Shown here in pieces: positions 31,995-41,730 of a stretch of 64,000 bases of DNA. This DNA comes from Calvatia gigantea (Eukaryota > Basidiomycota > Agaricomycetes > Agaricales > Lycoperdaceae). The translations under genes were made by a program, and so were the position numbers. The notes under the pieces were generated by a model that saw only the letters and a list, made by a program, of their open reading frames with translations, did not search any database and was not told where the DNA came from. Location: the NCBI GenBank assembly GCA_025093985.1, contig JACAAK010000002.1, forward strand, positions 3,410,001 through 3,474,000. The letters are read 5' to 3'. How positions within the stretch are numbered: the stretch's first letter is position 1; the number at the start of each line of letters is the position of its first letter.

Positions 31995-34134
31995 ATGATG
32001 CCGAGAACAACGTATTCGTCTCCTGTTCTCACCATCGCTGGTTCAGATTGTAGTGGTGGCGCAGGAATCCAAGTAAGATTTCCGCTCGCACCTTCTCCCC
32101 AAAAGCCGGACTCAAACTCCTCATTTATTGGCTGTAGGCAGATCTAAAAACGTTTTGCGCGTATGGTTGCTACGGTGCAAGCGTCATCACGGCGCTCACC
32201 GCGCAGAACACGACCGGGGTCGAAGGTGTTCATCCTACCCCACCTTCATTCATCGAGAAACAGGTTCGTTGCCACTTCACGTGTAAGATGTTGGTAAGAT
32301 TGATAGGCGAGATAGATTCAATTGGTGTTATCGGACATAGACTTTAAGGCTATTAAAACTGGGATGCTATTCGACGCCGAGAACACACGAGCCGTTGTAC
32401 GTGGTATCAAGAAACATTACTCAGCCTCGACGCCTTCGTCGAATAAACCACCGATCATTTGTGATCCGGTTTGTGTCTCGACGTCGGGACATACCCTTCT
32501 GCATCCCGATGCACTGGATGTCCTCATCAACGAATTCTTTCCTCTCACAACACTCATAACCCCGAACAAATCCGAAGCGGAACTTCTTCTCTCTCAACGT
32601 GGTCTCCCCACTAAGATCAACACCCTAAAAGATATGATCTCAGCTGCAAATCGTATGATCCTCGCATTCGCACCTCATGCTGTTCTAATGAAAGGCGGGC
32701 ATATAACAACGACACCGAGAGACATCAATAAAATGGCTGAAGCGAGGCCGCACGCGCGTGTGGTGCGACATGGGCTGCTGGAGGAGAATATGGAGATTTT
32801 GTTGACTGGTGGGCAGGCGCGAGATGATGTCAATTTTGACCCGTGCTTAGTTGTGGATGTGCTTCAAGAAAGAGGAGGGGAGACGACACTTTTCGTGAGG
32901 CCAAGGGTGGAGTCGACGAACACGCACGGGACCGGATGCACACTTAGTGCAGCTATCGCTTGTGAGCTTACTCAAGGAAAATCGTGTATGCGTATATTTC
33001 CATTTCTCGAGGATTAGAGCGCTGATTGTGATCCTAACCCAGTGGTGGATGCTGTTGAAAGTGCTACTGTTTATACGTACTTGGGCATCGAAATGTCTGA
33101 GCCAATTGGCCATGGCCACGGTCCACTCAATCACCTACATTCAATGAATAGCCTCCCGATACCGAAGTATATTTTCAATCTGCCTCACTGGGTCCGGAGC
33201 GCTGAGGCTAACCCTTTTATAGACCAACAAAGTCCAATCCTTACCCACTTACGCACTACTTCATCAAAAGCACGGCAACAGCCTGGAAGGCATATGTTCA
33301 ACATGATTTTGTTAAACAGCTAGGCATGGCGACTCTGTCACAAGCTGCATTTCTACATTTCATTGAGTACGATCCTTTCAGTTGATCTATACGTTCGATA
33401 CTCACAAACGGGTCCTTAGACAGGATTATCATTATCTGAAGTACTATGCCCGCGCACATGGGTAAGCGCGTTTTTCGTTCGAAAGATTAACCGACTGGGT
33501 AAACTGGTACCAAAGCCTCCTAGCTGCTAAATCAACGACCTTTACCGGGATAAGCTCGGCGACTCAAACCGTGTTGAACATCCTTCGCGAAACTAAAACA
33601 CACCAAGCATTTTGTCACTCATTTGGCGTTACCCAAGAAGAATTGGAGTCAACCCCTGAGACGGCGGCCACGACAGCATACGGGGCATACCTTATCGACA
33701 CTGGCGTTCAAGGTTTGTTATTTTCCTGTCCTCTCGTCCGGGGGTGTTAAGACATTCTAATGATAGGCGATGAGACGAGACTGTTGATGGCACTACTCGC
33801 TTGTTTACTGGGCTATGGGGAGGTTGGACTATGGTTGAAGAAAGAGGCCGCCAAAGAAAGATCTTGGGTTGTGTACGAGGGGAATCCGTATAAACAGTGG
33901 ATGGACGATTATTCTAGTCCGGAATACCAACAGGCCGTAAGGCTGGGATTAGGTGAGCCAACTCAAGCGGGGGCCTAACGGAGGCTCTGATCGACGTTGA
34001 TTATAGATGTGATCGAGGCACGGGCTATGGCTGATCCACCATCAGTGGCCAGACTTGATGAATGGAGGAACGTGTGGGAGAGATGTACTCTGTTAGAAAA
34101 AGAATTCTGGGATTCTGCAATGGCACATGCGTAG
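31995..34134 (+). CDS. THI20: THI20-type fusion: HMP/HMP-phosphate kinase plus TENA/thiaminase II domain
   Basis: Nine exons fit with consistent phase (31995-32072, 32138-32263, 32316-32985, 33043-33166, 33223-33366, 33420-33461, 33516-33712, 33767-33952, 34007-34134), giving about 564 residues. The first part is a ribokinase-fold HMP-P kinase: AGSDCSGGAGIQADLKT at the start, DPVCVSTSGH, TLITPNKSEAELL, MKGGH and the anion-hole loop THGTGCTLSAA. It phosphorylates hydroxymethylpyrimidine for thiamine synthesis. The second part is TENA/THI-4: QDYHYLKYYARAHG, GVTQEELESTPET and ACLLGYGEVG, which hydrolyses thiamine breakdown products for salvage. This matches yeast Thi20 in order. A roughly 50-residue insert after MKGGH is longer than in bacterial ThiD. 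Introns are 42-58 nt, GT-AG. Confidence 0.92.
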
Positions 34135-34391
34135 GGAAGGGATGATGTTAACAGAGTTAGACTATAATACACGTTACGAGGGGAAACGGTCGTTACAACA
34201 AAGTGAGTAGCAGCTGGTGAATTGGAGGTACCTCGGGTTATAGGAGTCGTATTTTGGTACAGACAAGGCGTTGACATTTTAATAAGCTAAGCTTAGTGGC
34301 GGCCCCACGAAGGAAGAGTGGCGCTCGCAGTGTTGGTAATGACGCCCATGTAGGCGATTCCTTATGTACCAGCGGTGGTTGTGAATTGCAG

Positions 34392-34552
34392 TATATACCC
34401 TCGAAGCCATGAAAGAAACGGCACGGGGCGAACCCATGGACGAACAGGCACGGAGGGTGCTGGCTGCGGAAACCGTTGAGATCAAGTTCAAACCGCGGGA
34501 GCGAGACGGTGATCGTTCTGAGGGCGAGGACCTAGGGCCCTCACGTGCGTAA
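34392..34552 (+). CDS. Possible terminal exon of a small unrecognised gene
   Basis: After a TTGCAG acceptor at 34391, a frame reads YTLEAMKETARGEPMDEQAR and continues with charged residues to a TAA at 34550. A donor GGTAATG near 34340 would join it to an upstream piece reading KSGARSVV. It may be a short protein, or a fragment. No family was recognised and the upstream start was not found. The stretch 34135-34340 shows nothing else. Confidence 0.3.
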
Positions 34553-35417
34553 TACTTTCATCTCAAATAATTGGAAAGTCAAGGAATAGAAAGGTTCCCT
34601 TTGGGGGAGGAGTTCCACTCTGGATTATGAGATATAGCGGTAACGTAGTGATATAGTTGTTCACCCTGGAGGTGACAGAGGGGTGGGGCGGCGGTTCGAC
34701 GAATAGGGTAACTTAGGTTGTGGCTGCACCTGTCATGAGGCTTCGAGCTTCAAGCCCGAGTCCGGGAGAAGGGAGACAGCGAATGTGGGCCAAGAGAGTG
34801 ACATCATCGGATCAAACGTCATAAAGTGCGCCAAGTGAAAGTGAGAACGGCGAATGCGGACAAGAATAAGGGATGGGTATGCAACTTTAAGAGAGACTGT
34901 GAGGCGCTGAAACTGGGTATCCAATTGTTACTGTAGGTATCGAGCCAATACTGGTTCAACTAAATGTATACTATAATGAGGTCCAGTGTGTTACGGTTAT
35001 CTACCAAATCCAATCCAAACTACGGCAAGGTAAGTTAGTTAGGTGATGATGCAGTTAGGGCAAAAAGATAAAATATCTGAAATGCGAACGAGTATCGAAT
35101 GTTTAGTTTAGTGAGACAAGATATCCAGAAATTAAATGAGTGTGTAGCTACGGAGCAAAGAATTTGAATTAAGGGAGAATATTGGTACCGAGAGCGGGTG
35201 GAATGGAAATCTTCTCGAATAAGGATGGGTCCGAAACGAATGGTGTGGCAATCTGTACAAAGCACGCACTGGATTTGTCAAGGAATAAGCGGATCGGCGA
35301 CGGATCGTTGGATGGTCGGGGTGACGGAATCTTTGGAGGACCCACAAATTGGTGTAGGACACGGATCGGGTGCCGTTCTGCAGTCTCCACAATAAGATCC
35401 AGGCAAGGATACATTAA
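34553..35417. other. Intergenic region between THI20 and the ceramide synthase pair
   Basis: Overlapping short frames on both strands at 35040-35420 show no motif. No LTR edge or repeat was recognised apart from AT-rich sequence. Confidence 0.4.
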
Positions 35418-35545
35418 TCAATTCCTTTGGTCTTTAGCGTTCTCGCCGTCATCATCATCGTCCTTATCGTCGCCGTTGTCGCCCTCATCGTCATCTTCGT
35501 CGTCGGATCGGTCGTCGTCAGCAACATGGGTGGTAATAGCTCTGT

Positions 35546-37139
35546 TCAAACATCAGCCATAGTCGAGAGTAGCATTGCGAGACACAACACACACCTCCAA
35601 AGGATTCGCATTATAAGGAAATACCAGAAGAGGTTAAGAAGTTGGAGAAGGACGAGTGGTGCAAAGAGTTGGTATTTCATCCATGAAACTAGGTACACGC
35701 CTTCAGACCAGACCCAGCGTTTGGAACTTTCACTGCGTAAAACCGTCAGCAATTGGGTAAATAGAAGGAGGAGATGTCTACGTACGGAATGAGGTCGTAC
35801 TCGGTCCAGACTGACCAGAGCATGACAAGGTTCAAGTAATGACGGAAATATCTATTTATAGCACGCGTTAGAAAATAGAGCTCGTTCCTTTTAATATAGA
35901 GGAAGGGTACACTCACGACCAAACGCCAATAAAGAACACGAGTGAGACCACTTTGGCTCTGTCCCATTGAATGTAGTTCAGGATTTTTGAAAGCGCGAGG
36001 AAAGTGTCTGGAATATCCATGCTCATGAAGACGGCGTTTCCAAATAGAGTGTGATTGATGAGGTAGCTCCCACTAAGCGACGGGTGTGAGTTTTGTCGGT
36101 AGCGAGATCATGAGTCTTTGAGAGACATACTTCACGAGGTAAAGAGTGACTATATGGTGGGCAACGAGCTCGTAATAATCCTTGCGGGGTTTTTCGAGAC
36201 CAAGGACGAGGACGATGAATTGTTGGCACCAGTATGAAGATTGCATGAGGTAATAGCGTTTGAGCTCGGGTTTCATGTCCCATTGCGGGTAGTCTGGGGG
36301 GGTTGGATGAGGGGCATGAAGTGAAGGGGTGGGGTAGTACTGACCAATCCAGAAAGCTTCTGTGCGATACCAATACGTCGGAAGCTGGGTCATAATGCGC
36401 TAATTGGGACGAAGTTGAAAATCGAAAGACTGCGAAAGATCTATTTTGTCAGACTCACGTAACCCCAGAGACCGAAGCAGCCAAAGTAGACAAGAGCATA
36501 TCCCTGCTCGCAAAATCTATCAATCTTAGCTGGCTTCTTCAACCCAAAGTATCTGGCGAGGGGCTGGAAAACATGAACAGAAAGGGACTGGCGAATGAAG
36601 GACCAGAAAATAATATAGTAGGCTATGAAGACGAGGTCCCACCAAACCTTCGCATAGCGGGGGTCGTCCGGGGAAGATGTTGGAACATGGCCGGAGATAA
36701 GGAAAACATTGGCGAATGGATTGGAGGCACTGGGGGAGATGTACGGTCCAAGTAACTCCCAGTTGGTATAGAAAACCAGGGGTACGAGGAGGAGCTTGAG
36801 CGCAGAAGATGGCTGAACTGCCCACCGGAGAAGGGATGGGACACGTTGGCTAGAGGTATGAGAACGTTGAGTCAAGACGCATGAATGGGGATAAGGAAGG
36901 ACGCACAACTGGGGCAGGGACGGACCAGTGAGGGGGTGCGTTGGGTTGTCCCTAAAATAACATGTATGATGTCAGACAGAAGCAGGAAGACCTCAGGGTT
37001 ACCCAGAGTGCGTACTTGTTAGCTGACATTGTTGTAGCGGAATGGGCACGGACAGCAGCAAAACAAGTGAGGTAGAGCGGACCAGGTTCAGAAGGTGCGC
37101 CCAGGTACTTTCTGCGGCAACTGAAATTTGAATGTTCAT
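35546..37139 (-). CDS. LAG1-type ceramide synthase, copy A
   Basis: Seven exons fit with consistent phase: 37139-37003, 36951-36459, 36399-36345, 36293-36131, 36072-35917, 35851-35786 and 35732-35546, giving about 418 residues. The protein is a multi-pass ER membrane enzyme that N-acylates sphingoid bases. Family signatures are WDLVFIAYYIIFWSFIRQSL, LPTYWYRTEAFWI, the Lag1 motif (VAHHIVTLYLVN followed by NAVFMSMDIPDTFLALSKIL) and LNLVMLWSVWTEYDLIPESS. The paired His in VAHHIVT is required for activity in this family. In place of a conserved Trp after the Lag1 His pair, this copy has Gly (NGSYL). Downstream of the TGA a long acidic frame (35530-35418, DDDRSDDEDDDEGD) may be joined by alternative splicing. 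Copy B lies 2.5 kb upstream. Confidence 0.88.
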
Positions 37140-37920
37140 AACGGCGTACTGCGGCCAAGCCGAGGTGGTTTTGCCTGGGCGCTCTGCGGCTTGAGGTTGC
37201 TCGCGTTCTCACGTGATGCCCTTCTATCGTTCGAGGGCGTATTGAGTCTATGCACGTCCCTTAACAAGCTAAGCTTGGTGGTTTCGCGAAGGGGCGGTGT
37301 ATAAGTAAGCACGATTTATTTACCGTGTAGACTTTAGTTCTAGACTACGTCCACCGCGTCTCAGCAGTAGGTTTGCTTGCTGTAGGATAGAAATGAAATG
37401 CAGAGCTCATCATCACCCTCATCATCATCCTCATCATCATTATCACCACCATCATCATTAAAAATAACCACGTGATCAATAAAAAACCAGGGGGTCCATT
37501 GTGGTACGTTTTGAAGAAAGTGGAACCACAGATATATGCGTAACATTATCTATTATTGGTCCGCCTCCTGACAAACTTTCGTATATCCGTCCCGACACCC
37601 CACCAAGGACGACTCGGAGTCCCTTCGTCATCGATACTTCTGATTTGTTTGTGTTCTTACTGGTCCACCAACCGGCCAACGTCGATCTTTTTGTAAAAGC
37701 TTGTAGGATATTATATGCCGTAACAGCATCGTCGAGGTCGAGGTCAAGCTGTGAGAGGAACACAGGGGTTATTATGTCCTCGGTCCTCGCAGGAGTAGAA
37801 AAAAAAACCCGTTGTACAACAGCACTTGTACCACTCTATATCCCGTGATATGACAGTAAAATTTTAATCAGTGGTATAATCGCCCATCCTGAGAATGAGA
37901 TCCAGGCAAGGATGTGTTAA
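37140..37920. other. Intergenic region between the two ceramide synthases, with low-complexity tract
   Basis: Holds a CAT/ATC trinucleotide tract at about 37396-37460 which on the minus strand would read as poly-Asp/Glu, similar in composition to the acidic tails of the flanking genes. A 115-residue plus-strand frame at 37501-37848 shows no motif. Confidence 0.4.
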
Positions 37921-38069
37921 TCAATTTTTTTTCTCATCGACCTCGTCGTCCTCATCATCGTCACTCCCATCACCGTCGTCATCGTCGTCACCACCCTCAT
38001 CATCTACGTCACCCTCATCTTCGTCGTCGGATCGGTCGTCGTCGGCAACGCGCGTGGTAATCGCTCTGT

Positions 38070-39530
38070 TCAAGCATCAGCCACGGCTGAGAGTATCATA
38101 GCGAGACACCAACGTACCTCCAAAGGATTCGCAATATAAGATAGTACCAAAAGAGGTTAAGAAGCTGTAAAAGGAAGAGCGGTGCGAAGACTTGGTATTT
38201 CATCCACGAGAGTAGATACACGCCTTCAGACCAGACCCAACGTTTGGAACTTTCTCTATGTTAAACCATCAGCAACTAGTGACTGGGAAAAGAGGATATA
38301 GACGTACGGAATGAGGTCGTATTCGTTCCAGACTGACCAGAGTATGACGAGGTTCAAGTAATGACGGAAATATCTGTTTATTATACGCGTTAGATATACA
38401 TCTCGTGGCTTTTAAGTAGGGGGAAGGTGCTCACGACCAAACGCCGATAAAAAATAGGAGCGCGACCACTTTGGCTCTATCCCATTGGATGTAGTTCAGG
38501 ATTTTCGAAAGCGCTAGGAAAGTGTCTGGAATATCCATGCTCATAAAAACGGCGTTTCCGATTAGACTGAGATTGATGAGGTAACTCCAACTATGAACAA
38601 GTATAAGTTTACTGGCGGTGAGATCACAAATCTTGACAGACATACCCCACAAGCCAGAGAGTGATAATATGGTGAGCAACAAGCTCGTAATAATCTTTAC
38701 GGGGTTTTTCGAGACCAAGGACGAGGACGATGAGTTGTTGGCACCAGTATGAGGATTGCATGAGGTAGTAACGTTTGAGCCCGGGTTTCATGTCCCAGTG
38801 CGGGTAATCTGGAGGATAGGTGAGGGGCATGAAAAGGAAAGGGTAGGACAGTCCTGACCGATCCAGAAAGCTTCTGTGCGATACCAATATATCGGAAGCT
38901 GGGTCATAATATGCTAATAATGGAGCGGCCTTGAGAATCGAAGGTTGAATGATTTTTTGTAAGACTCACGTATCCCCAAAGACCGGAGCAGCCAAAGTAG
39001 ACAAGAGCATATCCCTGCTCACAGAATCTATCAATCTTAGCTGGCCTCCTCAACCCAAAATATCTGGCCAGTGGCTGAAAAACATAGATAGAGAGGGACT
39101 GGCGAATGAAGGACCAGAAAATGATATGATAAACTATGAAGGCAAGGTCCCACCAATCTTTCGAATAACGGGGGTCGTCCGGGGAAGACGTTGGAATACG
39201 GCCGGAGAGAAGGAAGATGTGGACAAAGGGATTGGAGACACCAGCGGAGAAATACGGTGCGAGTAATTCCCAGTTGGTAGAGAAAACAAGGGGTACAAGG
39301 AGGAGCTTGAACGCAGAAGATGGCTGAACTGCCCATCGGAGGAAAGATGGGGCATGCTGACTAGGGGTATGAGAAAGAGCCCCATGCTTTGGGCCGTTGG
39401 GGCCAAGCGAGCCGAAACCAAGTGGGCTGAAGGGGTGTTAAGCCAAGACGTATCAAGGGGGACAAGGAAGAACGCACGTCTGGGGCAGAAAAGGACCAGT
39501 GAGGTGGTGTATTGGATCATCGCTGAGATA
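38070..39530 (-). pseudogene. LAG1-type ceramide synthase, copy B, possibly inactivated near its N-terminus
   Basis: Exons parallel copy A one for one: FIVYHIIFWSFIRQSLSIYV near 39110; SYWCQQLIVLVLGLEKPRKD near 38730; the Lag1 motif VAHHIITLWLVG with GNAVFMSMDIPDTFLALSKI near 38680-38520; and a stop at 38070. The protein keeps the Trp (GWSYLI) lost in copy A. However, the second exon has an in-frame TAA next to a 57-bp insertion (about 39365-39425) absent from copy A, and no in-frame Met was found between them and the body of the protein. Either a different 5' exon is used or the copy is dead. The acidic tail frame (to 37921) is also present. Confidence 0.7.
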
Positions 39531-39994
39531 ACAAGTCAGACAGTGGTGGAAGAACTCAGGGTACACAAAGCACGCACTCGCTGGCTGACATTTGTCGCGA
39601 GATGGGACCGTAAACTTTTTCTTCTTAAGCAGCGGGGAAGTCAGGCACAGACGGCTACAAGTCGGATTCAAAACCCAAGCACGTATTGCGGCAGCTGGAA
39701 TTTCATGATAATGATGGACTGCGGCCAACGACAACCTGCGCTACCAGAGGCTGTCAGGAAGTCAACCTCACGCGCAAAACCGAGGAGTTTTCATTGGGTG
39801 CACCGTGCACTTGCGGTTGTTCCCACTTAAATTTTGGGTCTCGGCTGCTCACGTGATACGTGCGCTGCTCCAGTGCTCCCACCGCCCCATCTCTACCAAC
39901 CCACCATAAGTGGATGGAAGGTCCAGACGAGACCTGAAAATTATATATAGCGTAAGTTATGGTGGTCCAAAACCTAGTCGTAGAACACATGGTA
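39531..39994. other. Intergenic region between LAG1-B and NTH1
   Basis: A minus-strand frame at 39734-39453 overlaps what would be the first exon or leader of LAG1-B (acceptor near 39515) but has no clear match to copy A. No other feature is recognised. Confidence 0.35.
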
Positions 39995-40088
39995 TCATAG
40001 CGCGTCGGGGGTCTCCTCGAATTTAGGTACCCGAATATCTGTCCCTTCTTCCTTTGGCATGACCTCCAGCCGTGCCAGAGATTCTTGG

Positions 40089-41539
40089 TCAACTGGTGGA
40101 TTTGGGAACTTGACCTCCTCTCCCGCCTCGAACTCGACTTTGATCTTCGATCTTCGATGACGAGTCCTGCTTCGAGAGGACCACGGTTTTGCGTTTGGTT
40201 GTTTTTACAGCCTTTTGAGCGCTCGGACAAAGTCCTTTCGTTGAGAGTTCACACAGGTCGCAACGAGGACCAACAGGAAGGCAGATAACCTAACATTCAA
40301 CTTCATAAGATAACAGTAATTTTAAAGAGGTTTACTTGCCTGACCGAAACCAACGAGCAAATGGTTGATTTCCCGATGGAATTCTGTGGGAAGCCAGGAT
40401 TGTAGGTTCAGCCTGGACTGACGTCAGAATTTCAACAGTAACTTGAAGAACCAAAGGCGCCTGACCGTGTTTCTTCTGGTGTTTTCGTCGTTTTCTTGTG
40501 CCATCCTAGACGGTTCGTGATACGGTGGACATGAACATCGACTCCAATGCCATGGTTCCTGAAACGAGTTGATAAATCCCACTCAAGCAGACGCGGACCG
40601 GGACATACAGGTTCCAAGCTACCTGTAGCGTCAAGAAGGCCATTTTGGGTCCTACCCCAGGTAACGAACAGAGCTCGTCCACCGTCTTCGGTACATCGGA
40701 ATCGAAGTTGTCACTAAGTGTCTGAGCAGTTTTTTTGAGATATCTTCAGGAGCAATGTGAGGAGAGAGGCTATTTAAGATATAACGAAGACACCTACCCA
40801 GTCTTGCGCCTCCAGAAGCCAACCTTGTTGATCGCTCCCGCAATGGTAGACTCATCGGCAGCAATGATAGCGCCAACTGACAAGGCTCCACCAACAGCAG
40901 CTCTGAGATTTGTAATAGCAGCATCAGTAACTTCATCCTTAGTTTGCGAAGAGAGCATGAGAGACACGAGCGTAGCGAATCTTCTGTTCTTGGTCCAACA
41001 TGAGCTTCATATAATCCCATAAAACAAGAGATGAACGGCACCTTGGGATCACTCTCCTTGTACTGCGCCTGGTCGCAACCCATAGTATCCACAGGAGCAG
41101 CAATACGCGATCTCATCTCTTTAATGGTATCATACACCTCTCTCCAGTTCGCTGGCGCCGGGTGAGGTGAGGCCAGAGCTTGCGGTACAGGCTTAGGCTT
41201 CTTAGGCGATGCAGCTGGTCTAACCACCTTAATCACCTTTCTGGGCGACGAAGCGTCGAATTTCTGACGTTCCTCCGGCCGGGTTTCTGGAGCGGATAAT
41301 CCAGAGGCTCCGGTATCAGGTGCCTTCTTGGGCTTGGTCCGTTTTGTTCGTCGTTCGGCTGCTGGTGACGGCGCAGAGGATGTGGACGGACCTTCGATAT
41401 CCCCTGGCTCGCATATCGTGACAGAGACGTTATATGGGCTTGGTCGCGTTTTGAAGCTCATAGAGCGCGTCGTCGCCCTTATGCCCCAAGTACTGTTGCT
41501 GCCCATGTGCGCCGGGGAAAACGAGAGCAAGATTGCCAA
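40089..41539 (-). CDS. NTH1: Endonuclease III homolog, DNA glycosylase/AP lyase
   Basis: Six exons fit with consistent phase: 41539-41042, 40988-40798, 40743-40609, 40558-40466, 40412-40340 and 40289-40089, giving about 396 residues. The N-terminus is basic and disordered. The catalytic domain runs from [15 protein letters not shown] through [20 protein letters not shown]. It holds the helix-hairpin-helix [11 protein letters not shown] with the catalytic Lys and [17 protein letters not shown] with the catalytic Asp. A 4Fe-4S cluster site follows ([11 protein letters not shown], then C after ELSTKGL). It removes oxidised pyrimidines and cleaves the abasic site in nucleus and mitochondria. Intron 40339-40290 is GC-AG. 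A 7-bp tandem duplication at 40142-40155 shifts the frame of the tail; the other frame stays open to 39995. Confidence 0.9.
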
Positions 41540-41730
41540 TATGCGAAGTCTAAATTCGCCATTTGATGTGTGGTTACGTGAAGGCTCGGTCTATTTATAA
41601 GCTGTGAACAATCCGATCCCCACGCATTGTCTTACGACATTCGGCGCTTATGTGACATATACTCTTCCCTACCTTCTGATATCCCACTACGCCGGAAGGC
41701 TCTTAATCGGGCTGAAGACCTGAGGGCGAT

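Noticed and set aside
33462..33485. 24-nt intron in THI20
   Set aside because: Too short to splice; a 54-nt intron ending at 33515 keeps the frame and gives the normal TENA sequence ARAHGLLAAKSTTF.
35427..35792. 121-residue plus-strand frame with hydrophobic start
   Set aside because: Compl. strand of the acidic tail and last exon of LAG1-A.
34279..37280. Shared GCTAAGCTT(A/G)GTGG motif at about 34285 and 37266
   Set aside because: The match extends only about 15 bases; not enough to call a repeat family or regulatory site.
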